48,467 bases of DNA from Chloroflexota bacterium (GTDB taxonomy: Bacteria > Chloroflexota > Limnocylindria > Limnocylindrales > CSP1-4): contig JACPOU010000054.1 in the NCBI GenBank assembly GCA_016191345.1, forward strand, positions 1 to 48,467, given 5' to 3'. A program made the translations under genes and the position numbers. Of this stretch, positions 10,231 through 18,059 are shown piece after piece. The first letter of the stretch is position 1. Each line of letters begins with the position of its first letter. The notes under the pieces are model-generated. The model saw only the letters and a program-made list of their open reading frames with translations. It had not been told where the DNA came from and searched no databases.

Positions 10231-10494
10231 ATGGCGCGCACGGACGTCCACTGGGGCCGCGACTTCGATCCCGACCCGCGCCAGGGCGGGTTGCCGTTCC
10301 GGCGCCTCGTTCGCGCCGACCGCGCCGAGGTCCGGGATCGTGGCGCGACGGCGCACCCCGACGGGCCGCTCGGAGCAGGTCGCGGGTACTGGCCGGAGGT
10401 CGGGCGTCTCCTGCTTGCCTCGTACCGAAGGCTGCACGCGGCACTCGCCTCGAACGCCGCCGCCCGATCATCCGCCGGGATTGGCGACGGGTAG
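10231..10494 (+). CDS. Small hypothetical protein
   Basis: This 87-residue ORF starts MARTDVHWGRDFDPDP at an ATG preceded by CAGGA at 4-8 nt and stops 9 bp before the DedA gene. The spacing and ribosome binding site suggest a real gene co-transcribed with the DedA gene. The product is soluble, rich in Arg and Ala, with no signal peptide or membrane segment. I do not recognise a family, and it could still be a chance ORF. Confidence 0.5.
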   Translation: MARTDVHWGRDFDPDPRQGGLPFRRLVRADRAEVRDRGATAHPDGPLGAGRGYWPEVGRLLLASYRRLHAALASNAAARSSAGIGDG

Positions 10495-10503
10495 ACGCGA
10501 ACG

Positions 10504-11211
10504 ATGGAGCTGCTGCCGGTCCTCGGCCTCCTGGGCCTGATCGTTGTCAAGGAGACGGGCGTCCCGGTCCCCATCCCGGGCGACCTGCTCGTCCTCGGTG
10601 CGGGCGTGGCCGCGGCGGGTGCGGGCGCGGCGGGCGCGATCCTGCTCGTGGCGATCCTGATCGCGGGCGTTGCCGGCGGCAGCGTCCAGTTCCTGCTCAT
10701 CCGCGGCACGCTCCGGGAGCGGCTCCTCCGGCTCCTCGCGCGTCTGGGCGTGCCCCGCGACCGCCTCGACACGCTCGCCGGGTGGCTCCAGCGGCACGGG
10801 ATCCGCGGCGTCGCCGTCGCCCGGGCGACGCCCGGCCTCCGGGTCGGCGCCATCGCCGCGAGCGGCATCGCCGGCCTGCGCTACGGTGTCTTCCTGCCCG
10901 GGCTCGTCGCCGGCAACACGCTGTTCGTCGGTGGCCACTTCGCCCTCGGCTACCTCGTGGGCCCGCCGGCCCTCGAGATCATGGCCGGCAGCGGCGGCGC
11001 ACTCCTGGCGGGTGGGGCCCTCGTCGCGCTCGCGGCACTTGGCGGCCTGGCCTGGGCCGCGCTCAGGCGGCGGCGGGCGCGCCGTGCGGTCGCCGTCCTC
11101 AGCGTCGATGGTGCCCCGGGCTTCGGCCTCGCCGGCTACGGCAGCTGGGCGGAGGCGGCGTGCCCCGCGTGCCTCGGGCTTGCGATCGTCGGGACGGAGC
11201 GCGCCGGCTGA
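10504..11211 (+). CDS. DedA family (SNARE-associated) membrane protein
   Basis: The 235-residue protein has five to six hydrophobic segments. ETGVPVPIPGDLLVLGAG near residue 17 matches the DedA re-entrant motif with its acidic residue and Pro-x-Pro, and VARATPGLRVGAIAASGIAGL near residue 105 matches the second conserved Arg-x(3)-Pro-Gly-x-Arg motif. DedA proteins act in the cytoplasmic membrane; some flip undecaprenyl phosphate or phospholipids. The last 40 residues carry a Cys pair (AACPACLG) that is not typical of the family. It follows a small ORF by 9 bp. Confidence 0.85.
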   Translation: MELLPVLGLLGLIVVKETGVPVPIPGDLLVLGAGVAAAGAGAAGAILLVAILIAGVAGGSVQFLLIRGTLRERLLRLLARLGVPRDRLDTLAGWLQRHGIRGVAVARATPGLRVGAIAASGIAGLRYGVFLPGLVAGNTLFVGGHFALGYLVGPPALEIMAGSGGALLAGGALVALAALGGLAWAALRRRRARRAVAVLSVDGAPGFGLAGYGSWAEAACPACLGLAIVGTERAG

Positions 11212-11549
11212 GCACGCTTCTTGTTCCACAACCCCGCCCGACCACGACGTCGAACCGCCTGCGTGTCGTTGCGCGCCCCGCGAAGAAGGCCCAACTTGGG
11301 AACCTGAATGCCACCGCGATCGAAGAAACATCATCGGCGTCGTACCGGTGACCACGTTCAGGGCGCTGATACGTTGGCAGGACGAGGAGCGGAAGGTCCG
11401 TCCGGCGATGCTCTTCCAGAAGCTCGGCGACCGTGAGGGTCTGGATCTTCAGGTAGTCGCGACCAGACCTGCCAGCTGCTCGGGTCGGACGCTCGCAACT
11501 TTTCGGTGGACTCGGTCAGCGCGAGATCTCGTACGTTCAGTCGGGCTGC
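11212..11549. other. Gene-free gap, less GC-rich
   Basis: This stretch lies between the convergent DedA and DUF6941-like genes and is visibly richer in A and T than its surroundings. One frame contains FRALIRWQDEERKVRPAMLF, faintly like the start of a PemK/MazF toxin, but without a clear start or a complete domain. I see no RNA gene. Confidence 0.5.
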
Positions 11550-12017
11550 TCAGACGTGCGGCTCGGCGGTCCGAAGGTGGAATGCGAGCTTCCGCCGGGT
11601 CTCCGCGTTGCCGTCGACCGTGGCCGAGATCACATACGTGCCCGTGTCCGGGAACTGGAGCTCAGCCTTGATCGCGAACGGGACATGTACCGGGTGGCCA
11701 AGTTCGAGGTTGGGCGAGCGTCCTGTCTTGAACGAGGCTTGGAGCCGTGGGGCCACCTCCCTCCCGTCCTGATCGGTGATCGCGAGCGAGAGCTCGTGAG
11801 CATCGTCAGTTTCGCTCCAGGGAACATTGACCCCGCAGGCAATCGCCATTGGGACGGGCCGACCGATGTCGGTGACGGTCACGGAATCCCAACCGCCGCC
11901 CATCAGGTAGAGCTTGCCGTTGAGCGCCTCCGCGGAATCGGCGAGGATGAGGTATTCGACGGTCGTCCTTTCGACCGGAATGCGAGACCGAGGTCGTCGG
12001 GCGGAGGGTTCTGTCAT
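11550..12017 (-). CDS. DUF6941-like conserved protein
   Basis: The 155-residue protein contains VEYLILADSAEALNGKLYLMGGGWDSV followed by VPMAIACGVNVPWSETDDAHELSLAITDQDGRE, the pattern I recall for the DUF6941 family of unknown function; the name is from memory. The rest alternates beta strands (FAIKAELQFPDTGTYVISATVDG), suggesting an immunoglobulin-like or jelly-roll fold without a signal peptide. The ATG at 12017 is chosen over a TTG at 12044 because the TTG lies inside the operator repeats. The gene is transcribed divergently from the toxin-antitoxin pair and shares its control region. Confidence 0.7.
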   Translation of the reverse strand: MTEPSARRPRSRIPVERTTVEYLILADSAEALNGKLYLMGGGWDSVTVTDIGRPVPMAIACGVNVPWSETDDAHELSLAITDQDGREVAPRLQASFKTGRSPNLELGHPVHVPFAIKAELQFPDTGTYVISATVDGNAETRRKLAFHLRTAEPHV

Positions 12018-12045
12018 TGTCAGCCTGCGCGGTGATGTATACAAT
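12017..12045 (+). promoter_or_regulatory. Promoter of the toxin-antitoxin operon
   Basis: TTGTCA (12017-12022) and TACAAT (12040-12045) are separated by exactly 17 bp, close to the sigma-70 consensus. The transcript would begin near 12052 and leave a leader of about 30 nt before the GTG at 12083. The -10 box lies within the first two operator repeats. Confidence 0.7.
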
Positions 12046-12060
12046 GTCTACGACGTTTAC
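12037..12060. promoter_or_regulatory. Probable operator: three phased GTNTAC repeats
   Basis: GTATAC (12037), GTCTAC (12046) and GTTTAC (12055) occur with an exact 9-bp period, and the first lies in the 8-bp palindrome TGTATACA (12036-12043). Ribbon-helix-helix antitoxins typically bind short tandem sites, so the antitoxin encoded downstream is the likely ligand. The repeats overlap the plus-strand -10 box and adjoin the minus-strand one, so binding could repress both directions. Confidence 0.65.
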
Positions 12061-12089
12061 AGTCTAGCCTCTGGCTGGTACAGTGTCAA
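12061..12089 (-). promoter_or_regulatory. Promoter of the DUF6941-like gene
   Basis: On the minus strand a perfect TTGACA (plus positions 12084-12089) is followed after 17 bp by TAGACT (12061-12066). It points away from the toxin gene, and its -35 box includes part of the toxin's GTG start codon. The two divergent promoters are therefore packed around one operator. Confidence 0.65.
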
Positions 12090-12379
12090 CTCGGTTCATC
12101 GATGAGCTGCGGATCTCGCCTCAAGTCCAAGAGAAGCTGGCCGTCCGTGGTATCAGCCCTGATGATGTATTGGAAGTCCTGTGGGGCAGTCCTGCCTTCT
12201 TCCGCGACAAGGTGCGCGGTCGTCACCTCATGGTTGGACCTACTGATGGGAGCCGCCGACTTCTGACCGTGGTGATCGAGCCACGGGACAACGAGGGCAT
12301 CTGGGATGTCGTGACAGGCTGGGTCTCTGGAAAAGGGGAGGCAACACGGTGGAAGAGCGCACCAAGCCGGCGCAGGTAG
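12083..12379 (+). CDS. Putative BrnT/DUF4258-like toxin
   Basis: The 98-residue protein starts at a GTG. It has an N-terminal helix-turn (VQEKLAVRGISPDDVLEVL) and then strands around FRDKVRGRHLMVGPTDGSRRLLTVVIEP and IWDVVTGWVSGKGE. This order, with the R-GR and final Trp/Thr-Gly-Trp strand, resembles BrnT-type RelE-fold ribonuclease toxins and the related DUF4258 group, which cleave RNA. The assignment rests on pattern similarity only. Its end overlaps the antitoxin gene by 31 bp, and the toxin-first order is the one seen in brnT-brnA. No classical active-site set can be confirmed by eye. Confidence 0.6.
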   Translation: MSTRFIDELRISPQVQEKLAVRGISPDDVLEVLWGSPAFFRDKVRGRHLMVGPTDGSRRLLTVVIEPRDNEGIWDVVTGWVSGKGEATRWKSAPSRRR

Positions 12380-12711
12380 ACGAGGTGGCCGCCGAGGATC
12401 TGGAGCCGGTCGACATCGCCGTCCGTGACCCCTCCGTGGTCTTGTCGGTCCGCCTTGATGGCGACACCGCTCGGCAGCTGCACGCCATCGCGAGACTTCG
12501 AGGCTCCCGGATCTCGGATGTCCTCCGCGACGCTGCGGTCGAGTTTGCTCGGACGGGATCGGCCGCGACGGGCATGAGCCTCGAGATGGAGGGGGCTGAC
12601 CTGCGCGTCGTCATCGGCAGACGGGCTATCGATACCGATGTCGTCCACGCTCCGCAGTCGGCCTCAGTCATCCGCTGGATTCCCGGAGTCCGCACGGTCG
12701 CGTCGCCGTAG
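12349..12711 (+). CDS. Ribbon-helix-helix antitoxin
   Basis: The 120-residue protein begins at a GTG preceded by a strong AGGGGAGG about 8 nt upstream, inside the toxin gene. Residues 29-68 (SVVLSVRLDGDTARQLHAIA, then SRISDVLRDAAVEFA) form a CopG/MetJ-type ribbon-helix-helix DNA-binding domain. The remaining C-terminal half would be the toxin-binding region. It should neutralise the overlapping toxin and repress the operon at the GTNTAC repeats. An acidic N-terminal 28 residues precedes the domain, which is longer than in many antitoxins. Confidence 0.7.
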   Translation: MEERTKPAQVDEVAAEDLEPVDIAVRDPSVVLSVRLDGDTARQLHAIARLRGSRISDVLRDAAVEFARTGSAATGMSLEMEGADLRVVIGRRAIDTDVVHAPQSASVIRWIPGVRTVASP

Positions 12712-12786
12712 CGTCCAACGGTCCGGCAAAGGCACGGGCCGGAATAGATGGGAAGGGTTGCTGCGACGCCGCAGGGTGGGCTCGGT

Positions 12787-12808
12787 GGGCTCCCAGTGCT
12801 CAGAGCCC
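12787..12808. terminator. Possible weak terminator hairpin
   Basis: GGGCTC (12787-12792) and GAGCCC (12803-12808) can pair across a 10-nt loop between the convergent antitoxin and mfd genes. There is no T-run, and the stem ends directly at the mfd stop codon, so its role is uncertain. Confidence 0.3.
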
Positions 12809-15800
12809 TCACTCGATCGTCGCCAGCTCCGTGGAGAGCAGCGCCACGACCGCCTGCGTGAGCTGCCAGCCCTTGGCCGGGACCTTCGGGAGGCGGATCC
12901 GGACCTGGTTCGAGGCGAAGGTGACCTCCGACGCCCGCAGGCCCGGCAGGGCGCCCGGGTGCAGCAGCCGCATCGCCGTGGCGCGCGACAGCCCCGCCCC
13001 GAACCGGACGACGAGCTGGCCGTCCTCGCGGGAGATCGAGGAGACGCCGGCGCCCTCGGCCGCGAGCCGAAGCTCAGCGACCTCGATGAGCCGGACGACC
13101 GGCTGCGGCAGCGGCCCGAAGCGATCCGCGACCTCCTGCCGGAACGCCGCGATATCGCCGCCATTCCTCGCCCGGGCAAGACGCCGATACAGCTCGAGCT
13201 TCTGGGCCTCGTCGGGGACGTAGTCGTCGGGCAGGTGCGCCTCGAGCGGCAGGTCGACCACCGCCTGGGGCGCCTCGAGGATCGGGCGACGGCCCTCGCG
13301 CGACGCCTTCTGCTCCTCGACCGCCTCGGCGAGCATCCGCGAGTAGAGGTCGAAGCCCACCGCCGCCATGTGACCGGACTGCTCTCCGCCGAGGATGTTG
13401 CCGGCGCCCCGGATCTCCAGGTCGGAAAGCGCGATCTGGAAGCCGGCCCCCAGCTCGGACGCGTTGAAGATCGCCTGGAGGCGCTTCCTGGCGTCCTCGC
13501 TCATCCGTTCGCGACGCCGGTAGAGCAGGTACGCGTACGCGCGCCGCGACGAGCGCCCCACCCGGCCCCGGAGCTGGTAGAGCTGGGCGAGGCCCAGGGT
13601 GTCCGCCCGGTCGATGATGATCGTGTTCGCGTTCGGGATATCCAGGCCGGATTCGATGATCGTCGTGCAGACGAGGATGTCCGCGGCGCCCGCCGCGAAC
13701 TTGAGCATGACGCCCTCGAGATGACCCTCCGGCATCTGCCCGTGGCCGACGACGATCCGGACGTCGGGCAGCATCCGGCGCAGCTGTTCCGCCTGGGCCT
13801 CGATGGTCTCGACCCGGTTGTGGACGTAGAAGACCTGCCCGCCGCGGTCGAGCTCGCGGAGGATCGCGTCGCGGACGAGCCCGGCCGAGGCCTCCGCGAC
13901 CCGCGTCTGGATCGGCAGGCGGTCTTCCGGCGGCGTCTCGATGACGCTCATGTCCCGGATCCCGGCGAGGGCGAGGTTGAGCGTCCGGGGGATCGGCGTG
14001 GCGGAGAGCGTGAGGACATCGACCTCGCGCTTCAGCTGCTTCAGCTGTTCCTTGGCGGCCACGCCGAACCGCTGCTCCTCGTCGACGACGACAAGTCCGA
14101 GGTCGCGGAAGCGGACATCCCGGGACAGCAGCCGGTGCGTCCCGATGACGAGGTCCACCGCGCCGTCGGCGAGGCCGGCGATGACCGCGTCCTGGTCCTT
14201 CTTCGACACGAACCGCGAGAGGAGCGCGACGCGCAGCGGAAAGGCCGCGAACCGGGACCGGAACGTCTCGTGGTGCTGGGCCGCGAGGACGGTCGTCGGC
14301 ACGAGCACCGCCACCTGCTTGCCGCCCTGGATCGCCTTGAAGGCGGCGCGGAGCGCGACCTCGGTCTTGCCGTAGCCGACGTCCCCGACGACGAGCCGGT
14401 CCATCGGCCGGCCCGCCTCCATGTCGTGCTTGACCTCGATGACGGCCCGCAGCTGGTCCACCGTCTCCTCGTACGGGAACGAGGCCTCCATCTCGGCCTG
14501 CCAGGGCGTGTCCTCGTCGTAGGCCGTGCCCTGGGCGTTCGCCCGCGCCGCGTAGAGCGCGAGCAGCTCCTCGGCGAGGTCCGCGACGGCCCGTCGGACG
14601 CGCTGCTTCGTCCGCAGCCACTCCGTCCCGCCGAGCTTGCTGAGCTGCGGCCGCTCCCCGCCCGAGTAGCGCGTGACGCGGGCGATCTGCTCGACGGGGA
14701 CGAAGATCCGGTCCCCCGCCGCGAAGCTGATCTCGAGGAAGTCGCGCTCGTCGCCGTCGGCCGCGCTGCGACGGAGCATCCGCTCGTAGCGGGCGACGCC
14801 ATGGTCGATGTGGACGACGAGGTCGCCGGCCGTCAGGCGTTCGAGGATGTCCCGCGGCACGACCCGGCGCATCGCCTTCGGGCGGCGGACGCGGACGTTT
14901 CCGAACAGCTCCCGGTCCGTGACGAAGACGAGCCCGTCCGGGCCGCCGGCGAAGCCGCCGTTGAGGCTCCGCTCGACGAGGGCGATCGCGCCCGGGGGTG
15001 GCGGCTCCACGATCCGGCCGCTGATCCCAGCCGCGAAACCGGCCTCGGCGAGGACCTCCCGCAGGCGCGGCGCCTGGTCGGAGGCGATGACGATTCGGGG
15101 CGGCGGCGAGGCCCCGGCCGCGGGTCCGGGCGCGGGCGCGTGCCGACCGACCGAGCTTCCGGCTCCGCCGTCCGCCTCGGGCGCGAGCCAGCGCTCGACG
15201 GCCGCGGTGACGTGCGCGCCGCGCCCCGGCGGCAGGACCGGCTCGCGCCAGCCGAAGACGTCGCCGGACGACAGCCCGCCACCGGCGATCGCCGCCTCCC
15301 GCGTCGCCACCGATTCCCAGGTCAGCTCCAGCGTCCGCGCCGCGAGGAGCCGGCTCTTCCAGTCACGCCGGCCGAGGAGCGTCTCCGGCCAGCCCTTCGG
15401 GATGTCGCCCGAGGCGAGGAGCTCCGCGCGCCGTTCGTCCGCCTGGCGCCAGAGGAACTCGCCGGCCTCGGCGAGGTCGCCCGGCTCGTCGAGGACGAGC
15501 AGCGTGCCCCCGGCAACGTGGTCGAGGGCGGTGCTCGGGGCGAGGATCGGGGCCCAGATCTCGGCCGCGTCGCCGATCGCCGCGGCACGCGTCTCACCGC
15601 CGTCAACGCCCGCACCGGGCGGTCGATCCGTGGCATCGCTCGAGAGCCGCTCGAGGTCGGCGGCGAGCCGCTCCGGCAGGTTCAGGGCCAGCGCCCCGAG
15701 CCGGCCCCTCAGTCCGGCGGCGCCGTCGGCGGGCAGGAGGAACTCCGAGGCCGGCAGGAGCGAGACCTCGGTCACGGCACCGGTGCTCCGCTGGTCGGTC

Positions 15801-16705
15801 GGGTCGAATGCCCGGAGCGAATCGACCTCGTCGCCGAACAGCTCGATGCGGACCGGCAACTCGCTCGAGGGCGGGAAGACGTCGACGATCCCGCCTCGCC
15901 GCGCGAACTCGCCCTTGCCGGCGACCTCGAGGACCGGCGTGTAGCCGAGGGCGAGGAGGTCGCGCAGGAGGGCCGTCTGGGTCACCCTCGCGCCGACGGC
16001 GAGGCGGCGCGGCTGGTCCGGCAGGTCCGCTGGCGCGATCGTGTGCTGGAGGAGCGCCTGGACGCTCGCGACGAGGACGCGGGCCTGGCCGCTCCGCCAC
16101 GCCGAGAGAGCGGCCAAGCGGGCCGCGGTCTCATCCGCGACGAGCTCGCTGCGCTCGTAGGCGAGGGCGGTCCGTGGCTCCAGGATGGCCACCGCCGCCG
16201 GCTCGCCGACCCATGCCGCGAGCTCCTCGGCCACCCGGTCGCCGATCTCCGCGTCGCGCGCCACCCACAGGACTCGCTCGCCGCCCACGAGGGCGAGCGC
16301 CGCCGCGAGAAAGCTCTTCGCGCCGTGCGGGACCTCCGTCAGGCCGGCGTGCCGGCCGCGCGCCGTGGGCGGCGCCTCCCCGGCCGCGCCGAGGCGGGAC
16401 CGGAGATCCTGGAATGCACCCGTCCCGTCGAGGAGCCGGGGCAGGCCCGAGAGGTCCGGGATCCGGCGCCCGGCCCCGTGGCGAGTCGCGCTCGCCGGGC
16501 CGGCAGGGGCGCCGGGGCGTGCGGCCGGCCCGGGCCGAGGCTTTCGCGGCGCCCCGGGACCCTCGGCCTCCTCGTCGAAACCGAGATCCGCGTCCCCGAT
16601 CTCGGGCGCATCGGCAGCGTCCGCCCGCCGCCGGACCTCCGCCTCGACCTCCTCGTCGACCTTCCGCTCCCAGCCGCGGCGGCCGCGCATCGGCGAGGTC
16701 GTCAT
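12809..16705 (-). CDS. mfd: Transcription-repair coupling factor
   Basis: This 1298-residue ATPase removes RNA polymerase stalled at DNA damage and recruits UvrA. The N-terminal third is a degenerate UvrB-like module, followed by the RNA polymerase interaction domain (VHIDHGVARYERMLRR..GDRIFVPVEQIARVTRYSG). The translocase has Walker A VVGDVGYGKTEVALRAAF with Lys780, the DEEQRFGV box, and QLRGRVGRSSRRAYAYLLY as motif VI. A TRCF domain ends the protein. An extra 90 or so Ala/Gly/Arg/Pro residues precede the UvrB-like part. The frame is open far upstream, but the ATG at 16705 overlaps the pth stop as ATGA and is the likely start. Confidence 0.96.
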   Translation of the reverse strand: MTTSPMRGRRGWERKVDEEVEAEVRRRADAADAPEIGDADLGFDEEAEGPGAPRKPRPGPAARPGAPAGPASATRHGAGRRIPDLSGLPRLLDGTGAFQDLRSRLGAAGEAPPTARGRHAGLTEVPHGAKSFLAAALALVGGERVLWVARDAEIGDRVAEELAAWVGEPAAVAILEPRTALAYERSELVADETAARLAALSAWRSGQARVLVASVQALLQHTIAPADLPDQPRRLAVGARVTQTALLRDLLALGYTPVLEVAGKGEFARRGGIVDVFPPSSELPVRIELFGDEVDSLRAFDPTDQRSTGAVTEVSLLPASEFLLPADGAAGLRGRLGALALNLPERLAADLERLSSDATDRPPGAGVDGGETRAAAIGDAAEIWAPILAPSTALDHVAGGTLLVLDEPGDLAEAGEFLWRQADERRAELLASGDIPKGWPETLLGRRDWKSRLLAARTLELTWESVATREAAIAGGGLSSGDVFGWREPVLPPGRGAHVTAAVERWLAPEADGGAGSSVGRHAPAPGPAAGASPPPRIVIASDQAPRLREVLAEAGFAAGISGRIVEPPPPGAIALVERSLNGGFAGGPDGLVFVTDRELFGNVRVRRPKAMRRVVPRDILERLTAGDLVVHIDHGVARYERMLRRSAADGDERDFLEISFAAGDRIFVPVEQIARVTRYSGGERPQLSKLGGTEWLRTKQRVRRAVADLAEELLALYAARANAQGTAYDEDTPWQAEMEASFPYEETVDQLRAVIEVKHDMEAGRPMDRLVVGDVGYGKTEVALRAAFKAIQGGKQVAVLVPTTVLAAQHHETFRSRFAAFPLRVALLSRFVSKKDQDAVIAGLADGAVDLVIGTHRLLSRDVRFRDLGLVVVDEEQRFGVAAKEQLKQLKREVDVLTLSATPIPRTLNLALAGIRDMSVIETPPEDRLPIQTRVAEASAGLVRDAILRELDRGGQVFYVHNRVETIEAQAEQLRRMLPDVRIVVGHGQMPEGHLEGVMLKFAAGAADILVCTTIIESGLDIPNANTIIIDRADTLGLAQLYQLRGRVGRSSRRAYAYLLYRRRERMSEDARKRLQAIFNASELGAGFQIALSDLEIRGAGNILGGEQSGHMAAVGFDLYSRMLAEAVEEQKASREGRRPILEAPQAVVDLPLEAHLPDDYVPDEAQKLELYRRLARARNGGDIAAFRQEVADRFGPLPQPVVRLIEVAELRLAAEGAGVSSISREDGQLVVRFGAGLSRATAMRLLHPGALPGLRASEVTFASNQVRIRLPKVPAKGWQLTQAVVALLSTELATIE

Positions 16706-17391
16706 TCGGGCGTGTCGGGGCGGACCTTGCGCCAGCCGGTCCGGGTCCGGCGGATCCCGTCGGCGCCGGGCGGCCCGTCGACTGCACCGGGCGGAGCCAC
16801 GCGATCCGCGTCGGCCGGTCGGAGCTCGAAGCTGTTGTGCCGGTTTGCGGCCTTGTTGACGCCCTCGCGTGCCCACGCCTCGACGGCATCCGCGGCGGCA
16901 TCGACCAGCTCGTCGAGCCTCGCCTTCTCCTCCGGCGCGAACGTCGAGAGGACGTGGTCCACGAAGCCCCGGTTCGGCTCGCCGATCCCGACCCGGAGCC
17001 TCGCGAACTTCTCCGACGCGAGCTCGTCGATGATCGAGCGCAGGCCGTTGTGGCCGCCCGGTCCGCCGCCCTCGCGGAACCGCAGCTTGCCGAAGGGCAG
17101 CGAGAAGTCGTCGACGACCACGAGCATCTCGGGCAGCGGCGCCCGCTCGCGGGCGAGGATCTTGCGGACCGCGATGCCGGAGTCGTTCATGAACGTCATC
17201 GGCTTCACGAGGATCAGGTCGAGGCCCTTGTAGCGGCCACCCACGGTGGCCGCCGCGTCCCGATCGCGGGCACGGCCGGCCCACCCGGCCCGGTCGGCGA
17301 GGCGGTCCAAGACCATCCAGCCGATGTTGTGGCGGGTCTGCGCGTACTGGGCGCCGGGATTGCCCAGCCCCACGACGATCTTCGATGGCAC
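16702..17391 (-). CDS. pth: Peptidyl-tRNA hydrolase
   Basis: Pth releases tRNA from prematurely dropped peptidyl-tRNA. The signature VVGLGNPGAQYAQTRHNIGW contains the substrate-binding Asn11 and catalytic His21. LVKPMTFMNDSG, VVDDFSLPFGKLRFR with the catalytic Asp, and GGPGGHNGLRSI all match. The core ends near residue 190; the last 40 residues are a Pro/Gly/Arg-rich tail beyond the usual length. The gene lies upstream of mfd with an ATGA overlap. A repeat-filled gap of 668 bp separates it from ybeY. Confidence 0.95.
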   Translation of the reverse strand: MPSKIVVGLGNPGAQYAQTRHNIGWMVLDRLADRAGWAGRARDRDAAATVGGRYKGLDLILVKPMTFMNDSGIAVRKILARERAPLPEMLVVVDDFSLPFGKLRFREGGGPGGHNGLRSIIDELASEKFARLRVGIGEPNRGFVDHVLSTFAPEEKARLDELVDAAADAVEAWAREGVNKAANRHNSFELRPADADRVAPPGAVDGPPGADGIRRTRTGWRKVRPDTPE

Positions 17392-17540
17392 GGGTCAGTG
17401 GCCACTCCGAGCGTCGCGGCCCGCGGGGCCGGTCCCCGCAACCATGGCGACGAACCCCGGGACATCGTCCAGCGGGGCTCGTGGGATGGTACCGCGGGCC
17501 GCACGGGCTGGCCTGAGCCCGGAAGAAGCCGCCGAGCGAG

Positions 17541-17690
17541 CACGCCCCGGCCGCCGAACCTCGGGGTGTGCCGGCGATCACGTCCCGGCGGCCGACCTCG
17601 GGCTGTGCCGGAGCGGTCACGCCCCGGCCGCCGAACCTCGGGCTGTGCCGGAGCGGTCACGCCCCGGCCGCCGAACCTCGGGCTGTGCCT
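17541..17690. repeat. 38-40 bp tandem repeat, four copies
   Basis: Copies of GCCCCGGCCGCCGAACCTCG followed by GGCTGTGCCGGAGCGGTCAC begin at 17544, 17582, 17621 and 17661. The last two are nearly identical. The last unit runs straight into the next array. Confidence 0.85.
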
Positions 17691-18059
17691 GGCAGACACG
17701 GATTCCTGGCACGGAGGTCGCTTCGGAGCGTCGAACCGCGCGCAGGGCCCGACTTCGTGCCTTGCAGACACGGGTTCCTGACAGAGCGGTCGTTCCGGGC
17801 CGTCGAACCCCGCGCAGGGCCCGATTTCGTGCCTGGCAGACACGGAGTCGCGGCAAGCGCGATCCGCGGAGGCACCGACCGGCGTGTGGCCCGCGATTTT
17901 CTTGCCTGGCAGCCACGGAAGCGGGGCCGGCGCGAGCCGCGAGCGTGCCCATCCGCCCGTGGCCCATGATTCCTTGCCTGGCAGACACCGCGCCCCGCCA
18001 TCTCGACCGCGCGACCTGTTCGAACCGGAACCGTGCCAATGGAACCGGGACCGCCGGAT
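17685..18059. repeat. 72-bp tandem array with a TGCCTGGCA palindromic core
   Basis: The word GTGCCTGGCAGACACGG or a close variant occurs with its GCCT at 17687, 17759, 17831, 17904 and 17976, giving intervals of 72, 72, 73 and 72 bp; a degenerate GGCAGACAC at 18062 touches the ybeY stop codon. The core TGCC-T-GGCA is a near-perfect inverted repeat nested in GTG..CAC. The sequence between cores is more variable, except for units one and two. Confidence 0.85.

Larger units (their letters stand above)
17392..18059. repeat. Repeat-filled intergenic region between ybeY and pth
   Basis: The first 140 bp should hold the pth promoter; a TACCAT box is visible on the minus strand near 17491. From 17541 on, the region consists of two successive tandem arrays listed separately. 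No reading frame looks like a protein. Confidence 0.6.

Noticed and set aside
11260-11510. Faint PemK/MazF-like peptide FRALIRWQDEERKVRPAMLF
   Set aside because: No start codon, no full domain and stops nearby; the similarity is too weak to call a pseudogene.
12638-17233. A very long plus-strand ORF of about 1530 codons opposite mfd
   Set aside because: Its product is Arg/Asp/Glu/Gly-rich with no domains; it is the codon-position shadow of mfd and pth, which have clear motifs.
17685-18059. CRISPR array
   Set aside because: The conserved word is about 17 bp with 55-bp partly similar spacers, the first two spacers resemble each other, and no cas genes are present.
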